Shown in pieces: positions 1-5,461 of a stretch of DNA of 7,018 bases. Origin of the DNA: an uncultured Porphyromonadaceae bacterium (lineage in GTDB: Bacteria; Bacteroidota; Bacteroidia; Bacteroidales; Muribaculaceae). Position 1 is the first letter of the stretch, and each line of letters opens with the position of its first letter. The DNA is taken from contig CABQCA010000122.1 of the NCBI GenBank assembly GCA_902462525.1, forward strand, positions 1-7,018, in the 5' to 3' direction. The position numbers and the translations under genes were made by a program. Below the pieces are notes generated by a model that saw nothing but the letters and a program-made list of their open reading frames with translations, searched no databases and had not been told where the DNA came from.

Positions 1-486
1 ATAACCCGATGCACGCATTATATTGTTGAAACCGAAGGCGATGTTGGTAAGCAGCAGCCCCGGCATAAGCAGCAGCATATATTCGCGTCCATAGGGCAGC
101 GTGGCCTCGCTGGCACCGAAGGCTCTGAGGAACCCGTCGATAAAAATAGAGAATACCAGAATGTATATGCCCGCGTTTATCAGCGTTAGAGTCATAGCGT
201 TGCCCAGCAGTTCCTCGGCATGGCGTTTGTCGCCGCTGCCGAGGACAATCGAAATGCGTGTCGAGGAACCCACGCCGACGAGCACGCCTATGGCCGTGGC
301 AAGATTCATCAGCGGGAAAGTGACAGCCAGTCCGGCGATGGCGTCGGGACCCACCCACTGACCGATAAAAATACGGTCGACAACGTTGTAGAGCGCCATC
401 ACAAGCATTCCCACGACTGCCGGCAGACTGTACTGCCACAGCAGCCGCCCCACTGGTTTATGCGCCAGTTCCTGCAAACGGTCCAT
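1..486 (-). CDS. MATE-family multidrug/cation efflux transporter, N-terminal part (cut by window edge)
   Basis: The frame stays open for 162 codons from the ATG at 486 to the window edge, so the protein's C-terminal two thirds lie outside. MATE proteins are inner-membrane antiporters that export cationic drugs or metabolites using H+ or Na+ gradients. The visible part follows the family pattern: an N-terminal GRLLWQYSLPAVVGML helix (residues about 13-28), then LYNVVDRIFIGQWVGPDAIAGLAVTF (about 32-57), then a glycine-rich helix with VGVGSSTRISI (about 70-80). A further helix lies near 98-118, followed by YGREYMLLLMPGLLLTNIAFGFNNIMRASG. This is the start of the first six-helix bundle. The ATG sits 12 residues before the first conserved motif, as is usual. 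It directly touches an 8-bp tandem repeat array, and no consensus promoter is evident in the leader. The substrate cannot be told from the sequence. Confidence 0.9.
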   Translation of the reverse strand, partial: MDRLQELAHKPVGRLLWQYSLPAVVGMLVMALYNVVDRIFIGQWVGPDAIAGLAVTFPLMNLATAIGVLVGVGSSTRISIVLGSGDKRHAEELLGNAMTLTLINAGIYILVFSIFIDGFLRAFGASEATLPYGREYMLLLMPGLLLTNIAFGFNNIMRASGY

Positions 487-535
487 TAGGATGTTAGGAA
501 ATTAGGAGGTTAGGAGGTTAGGAGGTTAGGAGGTT
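486..535. repeat. 8-bp tandem array, unit TTAGGAGG, six copies
   Basis: Six consecutive 8-bp units run from 486 to 533. The first two are degenerate (TTAGGATG, TTAGGAAA) and the last four are perfect TTAGGAGG (502-533), followed by TTAA. On the sense strand of the MATE gene the array reads CCTCCTAA and forms the whole proximal leader; the A of the start ATG is the outermost base of the array. Two more degenerate units (TTTGGGAGG, TTGGGAGG) lie at 581-597. A related array with the same 8-bp period is at 5300-5339. Confidence 0.9.
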
Positions 536-537
536 AA

Positions 538-607
538 GCTGACAGGCTGACGGGCTGACAAGCTGTTATGATATCAGGAGTTTGGGAGGTTGGGAGGTTA
601 AGCTGAC
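538..607. repeat. 8-bp-period GCTGACnn repeats
   Basis: GCTGAC occurs at 538, 546 and 554, exactly 8 bp apart, with a decayed copy (GCTGtt) at 562 and an isolated copy at 602. Each cluster directly follows a TTAGGAGG-like array through a TTAA joint (534-537 and 598-601), so the pair of arrays occurs twice in this gap. The three leading copies and their spacers match those at 5346-5367 exactly. Confidence 0.85.
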
Positions 608-616
608 GGGCCCTCG

Positions 617-644
617 CCCCTAAAAACTATTATCCTGACTTTTT
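617..644. repeat. Intergenic repeat core, copy A
   Basis: After a C-rich linker ending CCCCT, bases 625-644 read AACTATTATCCTGACTTTTT. The same 20-base core occurs at 4031-4050 and 5404-5423, with 17 of 20 positions invariant among the three. Just beyond it a weak TTTAGA/TCTAAA inverted repeat lies at 642-656. The core sits between the terminator of the TPR gene and the leader of the MATE gene. Its function is unknown. Confidence 0.75.
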
Positions 645-688
645 AGACTATCTAAACTTTTTCAACTCAGCCAGTACTATTTCAACTT

Positions 689-716
689 AAAAAAGCCCGG
701 ACAGTGCCCGGGCTTT
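689..716 (-). terminator. Intrinsic (Rho-independent) terminator of the TPR-protein gene
   Basis: Read on the minus strand, a 9-bp perfect stem AAAGCCCGG / CCGGGCTTT (arms 708-716 and 692-700) closes a 7-base loop. It runs directly into TTTTTT (694-689). It starts 20 bases after the stop codon of the TPR gene, so it ends that transcript and insulates the MATE gene. The flanking A and T runs could let it act weakly in the other direction as well. Confidence 0.92.
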
Positions 717-735
717 CAGTATGATTCGGAGAGGA

Positions 736-1383
736 TTATTCTTTTTCCGATGCGAGGGCACGCTCGTAGTACTTTCTGATGTCGGAGCGGGTGCTCATCA
801 CATAGCTCGGGTAGTCGTCGAGAATAGTCTTGTAGGCCTTGGCCTCGTCGGCATATTTTTCCTGAGCACGGTAGATATTGGCTTCCTTGATGAGAACGAA
901 GGGAACAATTTCGGGATTCTCGTCGGCTTTCGACACGGCTTTCTTGTAGCAGTCGAGGGCCTTGTCGAGCTGGTCGAGGTTCACATAGCAGTCGCCCTTG
1001 AGCGAATATACACCGGCGGCAGCGATGTTGTCGTCGAGCGATGCATCATCGAGGTATTTGACAGCTTCTTCGTACTTGCCTTCGCGGTAGAGACGGATGC
1101 CCATCTCGGCTTTTGCACGGTTGCCGCTCTTATAGCCTGCTTTTGCAGCTTCGGCATAGAGCTGCATGGCCACAGAGTCGTTCTGAGCCAGATCGGCGCG
1201 TGCTATGAGTTCGTCGGCCTTACGGCTGCCCGACTGAGCCACCATGAGCCATACAAGCACTATCGCGATGAGCGCTACCAGAACCACAGCCACGGCAACA
1301 ACTTTCTTCTTGTTGGCGCGTGCTTTTGCCACGATGTCATCGGCCTGTTCGATCTGCTGGCCGAGAGTTTCCTTTTTTTCCAT
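736..1383 (-). CDS. Membrane-anchored tetratricopeptide-repeat (TPR) protein
   Basis: A 215-residue protein. A short charged N-terminus ends in NKKK (about 24-28) and is followed by one hydrophobic helix (about 28-48, VVAVAVVLVALIAIVLVWLMV). The rest is helical and probably periplasmic, given the positive residues on the inner side. Three TPR-like helix pairs are visible: about 90-114 (LYREGKYEEAVKYLDDA), 122-152 (LKGDCYVNLDQLDKALDCYKKAV) and 163-191 (EANIYRAQEKYADEAKAYKTILDDYP). TPRs are protein-binding scaffolds. The layout resembles YfgM-type translocon or chaperone-associated proteins, but that is only a topological analogy. The frame is open upstream to a TTG at 1455, but that TTG lies within the likely -7 box. 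The ATG at 1383 gives a normal lysine-rich start (MEKKE). The gene has its own promoter and terminator, so it is probably monocistronic. Confidence 0.85.
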   Translation of the reverse strand: MEKKETLGQQIEQADDIVAKARANKKKVVAVAVVLVALIAIVLVWLMVAQSGSRKADELIARADLAQNDSVAMQLYAEAAKAGYKSGNRAKAEMGIRLYREGKYEEAVKYLDDASLDDNIAAAGVYSLKGDCYVNLDQLDKALDCYKKAVSKADENPEIVPFVLIKEANIYRAQEKYADEAKAYKTILDDYPSYVMSTRSDIRKYYERALASEKE

Positions 1384-1423
1384 TGATATTGTGAGGTTTT
1401 CGTTTTTTACTGTTATACGGCTT

Positions 1424-1441
1424 CGGAGCGAGAACGCTCCG
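1424..1441 (-). other. Stem-loop in the 5' leader of the TPR-protein mRNA
   Basis: A perfect 7-bp GC-rich inverted repeat CGGAGCG / CGCTCCG with a 4-base loop lies about 40 bases before the ATG and downstream of the putative -7 box, so it should be transcribed. It has no following U tract in the sense direction and is not an obvious terminator. It may stabilise the leader. Confidence 0.55.
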
Positions 1442-1452
1442 CTTTCAGCTTG

Positions 1453-1460
1453 CAAAAATA
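1453..1460 (-). promoter_or_regulatory. Bacteroidota-type -7 promoter box for the TPR gene
   Basis: On the minus strand the sequence is TATTTTTG, matching the Bacteroidota consensus TAnnTTTG. Nineteen bases further upstream is a T run (TTTT) that is three-quarters of the -33 TTTG box. The implied leader is about 60 bases and contains the stem-loop at 1424-1441. The site lies in the 146-bp gap after the nucleoside kinase gene, which has no recognisable terminator of its own. Confidence 0.6.
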
Positions 1461-1529
1461 CACTTTCTCCGCCACATAAAAAAATTTCAGACCTCTTTTC
1501 TCACTTTTATGGTATAATATTATATCGGT

Positions 1530-3191
1530 TCAGTATCTGAAGGAGGAGCCGCCGAGAAATTCGCGGAGGAGGCTGGTGGAAGGAATGAGCGATTCGCTGA
1601 TTGGCACGAAATAGCTCAGGAACTTGCGCAGACGGTAGGCTTCGGCGTACTCCGGCACGTCGGAAGGCACCGAGCGGAGCACCTCGTCGGCATAGTCCTT
1701 GATTACGCCGAGTTCGAAGAGCAGCGACGAGTTGAACATCGCGTCGGCGTTTTCCTGATAGGGGAAAATCCATTTTTCCTCGCCCCGGCGCACGCTGGGC
1801 CAGCGGCGTATTGTGGATTCGGCCGATGTGCCGCGGTATTTGTGGTCGCGCACGATGCGGCGCAGCAGGCGGTTGTCGGTGGTGGGCACCCAGTTGTGCT
1901 CATCGAGCGAGAGGGTGGTGAGGGCCGAAACATACACACGGTACTTCATCGCCTGCGGAATGTTGGCCGTCAGCTCGGGGTTGAGGCCGTGAATTCCCTC
2001 GATGAGGAGCACGGAACCTTCCTCGAGCTTTATCTTGTTGCCTTTGTACTGCCGGCAGCCGAGTTCGAAATTGTAGGTCGGCAGCTCCACTTCCTCGCCG
2101 GCGAGAATACGGTTGAAATCGCTGTTGAACTGCTCGAGGTCGAGTGCGTAGAGCGATTCGTAATCGTAGTCGCCCGACTCGTCGCGAGGAGTGCGCTCGC
2201 GGTCGACGAAGTAGTCGTCGAGCGATATCATCTGCGGTTTGAGCAGGTTTGTCATCAACTGGATAGCAAGGCGCTTTGTCGTGGTGGTCTTTCCCGACGA
2301 CGACGGGCCGGCGATGAGCACAATTCTGGCACCGCCCTCGCGGTAGCGGCGTGTGATGTCGTCGCTGATGCGTGCGAGCGCCTTTTCATGAAGCGCCTCC
2401 GACACATTAATGAGGTCGGCGGCACGGCGGCTGTCGACATACTCGTTGAGCTCGCCGACAGTACTGACCCCTACGATGCGGTTGAAGCGCAGATATTCGG
2501 TAAATGCGCCGTACATCTTTTCCTGACGTATGGGACGGGCTGCCTTGTCGGGAACTGCGGGGTCGAAAGGCATCAGCAGAAATCCCTGCTTGTAGCGGTG
2601 GAGGTCGAAAACCGTCAGATGCCCCGTGGAGGGAGCAAGGACACCGTAGTAGCTGTCGCTGACGCCGTCGAGAGTGTAGTAGGCCGTGTAGAGCGGCCGG
2701 GCCGTGCGCAGCAGGAGAGCGGTGCTTTCGAGCCCTTCTTTTTCGAACAGCCCGACGACATCGGATGTGAGTTTTTCGGAGCGCCGGAAAGGCAGGTCGA
2801 GTTCCACCAGACGCCGCATCTCGGCCTTGAGAGCCGCAACAGTAGCATCGGGAACCTCGTCGAGACCCTGCAGACGGCAGTAGTAGCCGTGTGCTATGGA
2901 GTGCTCGATAGTGAGACGCGTGCCGGGTAGCACGGCGGCTACGGCACGATAGAGCAGCATGCACAGCGACCGGGTGTAGACACGCGGACCGGAACCGACG
3001 GTGCGGCTCTGGAACTCGAGCATTTTCGGGGTGTACACGGCATATCCGAGGCCCTCGGTCTTGTTGTTCACACGGCAGCAGACGGGCCTGAAGCCGAGTT
3101 CGTCGGCCAGCGTGGCGGCAAGTTGTCCGAGAGTAGAGCCGCCTTCTATATCAATGTAACGGTCGAGGTTTTTGCAGAATATCTGTATCAT
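1530..3191 (-). CDS. Nucleoside (uridine-kinase-like) kinase with N-terminal TGS and ThrRS-like domains
   Basis: A 553-residue cytoplasmic protein, full length for a family annotated in Bacteroidota as nucleoside kinase. Residues 1-60 form a TGS domain. Residues about 70-210 resemble the ThrRS second additional domain (IEHSIAHGYYCRL at 95-107 matches the GFYYDF region; LPFRRSEKLTSDVVGLFEKEG at 133-153). Residues about 288-510 are a PRK/uridine-kinase P-loop fold: Walker A GPSSSGKT (295-302), SLDDYFVDRERTPRD (323-337), Walker-B-like LLIEGIHGLN (395-404) and a lid with RLLRRIVRDHKYRG (441-454). The likely reaction is NTP-dependent phosphorylation of a nucleoside or similar small molecule; the substrate is not certain. 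The TGS/SAD part may be a nucleotide- or RNA-sensing module. Its ATG is 5 bases past the stop of the LPS-kinase-like gene, so the two are co-transcribed. Confidence 0.9.
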   Translation of the reverse strand: MIQIFCKNLDRYIDIEGGSTLGQLAATLADELGFRPVCCRVNNKTEGLGYAVYTPKMLEFQSRTVGSGPRVYTRSLCMLLYRAVAAVLPGTRLTIEHSIAHGYYCRLQGLDEVPDATVAALKAEMRRLVELDLPFRRSEKLTSDVVGLFEKEGLESTALLLRTARPLYTAYYTLDGVSDSYYGVLAPSTGHLTVFDLHRYKQGFLLMPFDPAVPDKAARPIRQEKMYGAFTEYLRFNRIVGVSTVGELNEYVDSRRAADLINVSEALHEKALARISDDITRRYREGGARIVLIAGPSSSGKTTTTKRLAIQLMTNLLKPQMISLDDYFVDRERTPRDESGDYDYESLYALDLEQFNSDFNRILAGEEVELPTYNFELGCRQYKGNKIKLEEGSVLLIEGIHGLNPELTANIPQAMKYRVYVSALTTLSLDEHNWVPTTDNRLLRRIVRDHKYRGTSAESTIRRWPSVRRGEEKWIFPYQENADAMFNSSLLFELGVIKDYADEVLRSVPSDVPEYAEAYRLRKFLSYFVPISESLIPSTSLLREFLGGSSFRY

Positions 3192-3196
3192 GGCAG

Positions 3197-3940
3197 TCAG
3201 CCCTTGAGCAGTTTTTTGAGTTTGTGTTTGCGGTCGAGGAAAATGTGATGCCGGCGGTAGATGTCGTTAGCCTCGCGCTCGATGGCTGCGGGGTCGGGCT
3301 GCAGTGCGGCATACTCGCGGGCAAGCACGGCCACTCCTTCGGGAGTGTCGAGTACGGCGCCGAAATTCGACATCAGGCGCCGGCGGTCGTGCACGCCGAA
3401 GTCCATGCGGTTGATGTCGACAAGAGCGAAGTGATAGCGTCCTTCACCGTCGGTGCGGAAGAGAATATTTCCCTGTGTGAAGTCCTTCATCAGCACGCCG
3501 GCGCGGTGCAGCGAATCCATATAGGCAGCCAGAGCGCGTGCCAGGGCCGGAAAGTCGGGGCGTTCTTCGGCACGGCGGAGAAAAGTCCAGCCCTCGAGGT
3601 AGCGGCACACATAGTACGACTCGCGGAGGCGTCCTCCGTCGACCACGCACACGGCGCCCATAGGCTCGGGAGTGTCGAACCCGAGGCTGCGGAGCTTCCG
3701 GGCGTTGCGGAAAGCGCGCCGCGCCTTGGGTGCGCGCAAAAGGCCGTACATATAGCCCTTGAAGGCGCCGCGCACCTTGTAGGCCTTGACGGCCAGCGGG
3801 TCGGGACCGCCGGTGAGACCTATGCGGTTGCGGCCGCGGTGTATCAGCGGATAGTCCTCGGTGAGGCCCTGCTCCACCAGCCGGTAGAGCAGAGCTTTCA
3901 CTTCGGGATACTTTTCGTTTATGTCGGTGATTATTCTCAT
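3197..3940 (-). CDS. Lipopolysaccharide (Kdo/WaaP/InaA-type) kinase-like protein
   Basis: A 247-residue soluble protein with a eukaryotic-like kinase fold of the LPS-kinase family, whose members phosphorylate Kdo or heptose of the LPS inner core at the cytoplasmic face. Visible parts are a beta-strand lysine in LAVKAYKV (K52), an alpha-C-like helix RRAFRNARKLRSLGFDTPEPMG (74-95), and a catalytic loop MDSLHRAGVLMKDFTQGNILF with D153 and N158. The metal-binding DFG-equivalent is LVDINRMDF with D175. The C-terminus is strongly basic (RKHKLKKLLKG), which could favour membrane contact. One oddity is that the HRD histidine position is Met (MKD). It is the first gene of a two-gene unit with the nucleoside kinase. 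The start ATG follows a pyrimidine-rich leader, and no consensus promoter is clear. The acceptor is inferred from family only. Confidence 0.83.
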   Translation of the reverse strand: MRIITDINEKYPEVKALLYRLVEQGLTEDYPLIHRGRNRIGLTGGPDPLAVKAYKVRGAFKGYMYGLLRAPKARRAFRNARKLRSLGFDTPEPMGAVCVVDGGRLRESYYVCRYLEGWTFLRRAEERPDFPALARALAAYMDSLHRAGVLMKDFTQGNILFRTDGEGRYHFALVDINRMDFGVHDRRRLMSNFGAVLDTPEGVAVLAREYAALQPDPAAIEREANDIYRRHHIFLDRKHKLKKLLKG

Positions 3941-4000
3941 TCAGAGAAAGGTGAAGGGTGAAAAGTAAAGTTAAAAAAGTAACAAGTTTAAAAAGTTAAG
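3941..4000. repeat. Low-complexity AAGT/AGTTAA-rich tract before the LPS-kinase start
   Basis: The plus strand is almost pure purine plus T, made of imperfect AAGT/AAGTTAA repeats. The sense strand of the downstream gene therefore has a pyrimidine-rich leader right up to the ATG. It occupies the position that TTAGGAGG arrays hold in the two sister gaps. Near-matches to TAnnTTTG exist (for example TACTTTTC), but none is convincing in such simple sequence. Confidence 0.5.
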
Positions 4001-4030
4001 AGAATGGTTTCTCCGCTAAATTTTTGACGG

Positions 4031-4054
4031 AACTATTATCTTAACTTTTTTCAC
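4031..4054. repeat. Intergenic repeat core, copy B
   Basis: Bases 4031-4050 read AACTATTATCTTAACTTTTT, the same core as at 625-644 and 5404-5423. The similarity to the 5404 copy continues through TCAC-T-rich sequence into the stem-loop at 4075-4096. This gap has no GCTGAC array and no C-rich linker. Confidence 0.75.
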
Positions 4055-4074
4055 TCCTTTCACTTTTTTCACTT

Positions 4075-4096
4075 CAACTTCAGCAAACTGAAGTTG
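4075..4096. other. Stem-loop abutting the stop codon of the dehydrogenase gene
   Basis: A perfect 9-bp inverted repeat CAACTTCAG / CTGAAGTTG with a 4-base loop lies immediately after the TGA stop (4097-4099). In the direction of transcription it is followed by an A-rich, not U-rich, tract (AAGTGAAAAAAGTG). It is therefore not a canonical intrinsic terminator, though it may act as a 3'-end stabiliser. A sister hairpin is at 5440-5461. Confidence 0.7.
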
Positions 4097-5293
4097 TCAA
4101 AGTTCGATGTCGCCGTTCACCACCTCGTGCCATGGAAGGCCGTTTTCGGCGAGAGCCGCCAGGAAGGGATCGGGGTCGAATTCCTCGACATTGCGCACAC
4201 CTTTGAGATTCCACTTGCCGGTGAGGAACATCATGGCGCCCACCATGGCGGGCACACCGGTGGTGTAGCTCACAGCCTGCATGCCGGTTTCCTTGTAGGC
4301 CTCTTCGTGCGAGCAGTTGTTGTAGATGTAGTATGTCATGGGCTTGCCCTCCTTGTCCTTGCCCGATATGCGGCAGCCGATAGAAGTCTCGCCGTGGTAG
4401 TTCTTTCCGAGGTCCTGAGGATCGGGGAGCACAGCCTTGAGGAACTGCAGTGGCACGATTTTGGTGCCGTTATAGTCGATTTCGTCGATACGGGCCATGC
4501 CTATGTCCTGAATCACGCGCAGGTGAGTGAGGTATTCCTGGCCGAAGGTCATCCAGAAGCGTGCACGCTTTATGGTCGGGAAATTTATCACCAGGCTCTC
4601 GAGCTCCTCGTGGTAGAGAAGATAGCTCTCGCGCGGACCGATGTTGGGGTATGTGAGCGACTTATGATATTCGAGGGGCTCGGTGACAATCCATTTGCCT
4701 TCCTCGTAGTAGCGGCCGTTCTGGGTGATTTCGCGAATGTTGATTTCGGGATTGAAGTTGGTGGCGAAAGCCTTGCCGTGGTTGCCGGCATTGCAGTCGA
4801 CAATGTCGAGAGTCTCCATGGCGCTGAACCAGTGCTTTGCGGCGTATGCCGTGAAGACGCCGCTCACACCCGGGTCGAAGCCGCAGCCGAGGATAGCGGT
4901 GAGGCCAGCTTTCTCGAAACGCTCGCGGTAGGCCCACTGCCAGGAGTACTCGAAGTGAGCCACGTCCTTGGGTTCGTAGTTGGCGGTGTCGAGATAATTC
5001 ACACCGCACTGCAGGCAAGCCTCCATTATAGCGAGGTCCTGATAGGGAAGTGCCACGTTGATGACAAGTTCGGGCTTGTGGCGCTCCAGAAGGGCCACCA
5101 CCTGATCGACGTGGTCGGCATCGACGCTGTCGGTGCTCACGTTGGGCCTGCCGATGGCTTTGGCAACGGCATCGCACTTGGAGCGTGTGCGCGATGCGAT
5201 GACTATCTGAGAGAAAACTTCGGGATGCTGTGCGCACTTGTGGGCCACCACTGTGCCCACGCCGCCGCAGCCGATGATTACAACTTTTGCCAT
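4097..5293 (-). CDS. Carboxynorspermidine/carboxyspermidine dehydrogenase (saccharopine dehydrogenase family)
   Basis: A 398-residue cytoplasmic NAD(P)H-dependent oxidoreductase. It is expected to condense aspartate beta-semialdehyde with putrescine (or diaminopropane) to give carboxyspermidine (or carboxynorspermidine), the first committed step of the decarboxylation-dependent spermidine route found in Vibrio and gut Bacteroides. Evidence: Rossmann motif VVIIGCGGVGTVVAHK (4-19), IASRTRSKC (32-40) and ELVINVALPYQDLAIMEACL (75-94). Further family segments are YLDTANYEP, ILGCGFDPGVSGVFTAYA (134-151), CNAGNHGKAFATNFNPEINIREI (167-189), YIYNNCSHEEAY and SYTTGVPAM, and the FDPDPFL tail. These match the Vibrio-type enzyme across its whole length rather than lysine-pathway saccharopine reductases. 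The frame begins with a GTG at 5299, but ATG 5293 gives the standard MAKVVIIG start. The partner decarboxylase is not in the window. Confidence 0.88.
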   Translation of the reverse strand: MAKVVIIGCGGVGTVVAHKCAQHPEVFSQIVIASRTRSKCDAVAKAIGRPNVSTDSVDADHVDQVVALLERHKPELVINVALPYQDLAIMEACLQCGVNYLDTANYEPKDVAHFEYSWQWAYRERFEKAGLTAILGCGFDPGVSGVFTAYAAKHWFSAMETLDIVDCNAGNHGKAFATNFNPEINIREITQNGRYYEEGKWIVTEPLEYHKSLTYPNIGPRESYLLYHEELESLVINFPTIKRARFWMTFGQEYLTHLRVIQDIGMARIDEIDYNGTKIVPLQFLKAVLPDPQDLGKNYHGETSIGCRISGKDKEGKPMTYYIYNNCSHEEAYKETGMQAVSYTTGVPAMVGAMMFLTGKWNLKGVRNVEEFDPDPFLAALAENGLPWHEVVNGDIEL

Positions 5294-5299
5294 TTTCAC

Positions 5300-5339
5300 T
5301 TAGGAAGTTAGGAGATTATGAAATTAGGAGGTTAGGAGT
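5300..5339. repeat. 8-bp tandem array, TTAGGAGG-like, five copies
   Basis: Five 8-bp units in register: TTAGGAAG, TTAGGAGA, TTATGAAA, TTAGGAGG, TTAGGAGT. The array starts 7 bases upstream of the dehydrogenase ATG and fills its proximal leader. This is the same placement and orientation as the array before the MATE gene, but more degenerate. Confidence 0.8.
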
Positions 5340-5345
5340 TTTTAG

Positions 5346-5370
5346 GCTGACAGGCTGACGGGCTGACGGG
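5346..5370. repeat. 8-bp-period GCTGACnG repeats
   Basis: GCTGAC occurs at 5346, 5354 and 5362, exactly 8 bp apart, followed by GGG and a decayed copy (GCTTTC) at 5370. A C-rich linker follows and ends CCCCT (5396-5400). Order and orientation are as in the 538-620 region. Confidence 0.85.
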
Positions 5371-5395
5371 CTTTCGCCGTCGCCCACGTCCCACG

Positions 5396-5427
5396 CCCCT
5401 GAAAACTGTTATCTTAACTTTTTTCAC
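5396..5427. repeat. Intergenic repeat core, copy C
   Basis: CCCCT then GAAAACT leads into the core AACTGTTATCTTAACTTTTT (5404-5423) and TCAC. It continues in T-rich sequence to the hairpin at 5440-5461. This copy has every module of the element in a 160-bp gap. Confidence 0.75.
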
Positions 5428-5439
5428 TTTTTTTGACTT

Positions 5440-5461
5440 CAACTTTAGCTCGCTAAAGTTG
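5440..5461. other. Stem-loop containing the stop codon of the flippase-like gene
   Basis: A perfect 10-bp inverted repeat CAACTTTAGC / GCTAAAGTTG around TC. The last two codons and TAG stop (5453-5455) of the membrane-protein gene lie in one arm. The downstream sense sequence is A-rich (AAGTCAAAAAAAG), so it lacks the U tract of an intrinsic terminator. It is closely related to the hairpin at 4075-4096. Confidence 0.7.

Noticed and set aside
502..533. AGGAGG repeats read as Shine-Dalgarno sites on the plus strand
   Set aside because: They are in a tandem array. The only ATG shortly downstream (568) opens a frame of about a dozen codons, and Bacteroidota genes here do not use strong SD sites.
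486..607. CRISPR-like array
   Set aside because: The units are 8 bp, contiguous and without unique spacers, and no cas gene is present.
721..1386. 221-codon open frame on the plus strand opposite the TPR gene
   Set aside because: It mirrors the TPR gene almost exactly, and its start lies right beside a minus-strand terminator. No promoter is seen.
1384..1455. 24-residue N-terminal extension of the TPR protein from a TTG
   Set aside because: The TTG is the end of the TATTTTTG promoter box, and the extension includes the leader hairpin. The ATG at 1383 fits better.
1513..1524. Perfect AT palindrome TATAATATTATA just after the nucleoside kinase stop
   Set aside because: An all-AT 12-bp palindrome in AT-rich intergenic DNA is likely by chance, makes no stable hairpin and has no terminator features.
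1842..2930. 362-codon open frame on the plus strand opposite the nucleoside kinase gene
   Set aside because: Same reason: a compositional shadow with no domain pattern, lying inside a well-supported kinase gene.
3224..3961. 245-codon open frame on the plus strand opposite the LPS-kinase-like gene
   Set aside because: Antisense shadow. The minus-strand reading has kinase catalytic motifs, while this one has none.
4094..5311. 405-codon open frame on the plus strand opposite the dehydrogenase gene
   Set aside because: It is an antisense shadow. The minus-strand gene matches a known enzyme along its whole length; the opposite frame stays open because GC-rich codon use rarely gives TTA, CTA or TCA codons, and its translation has no recognisable domain.
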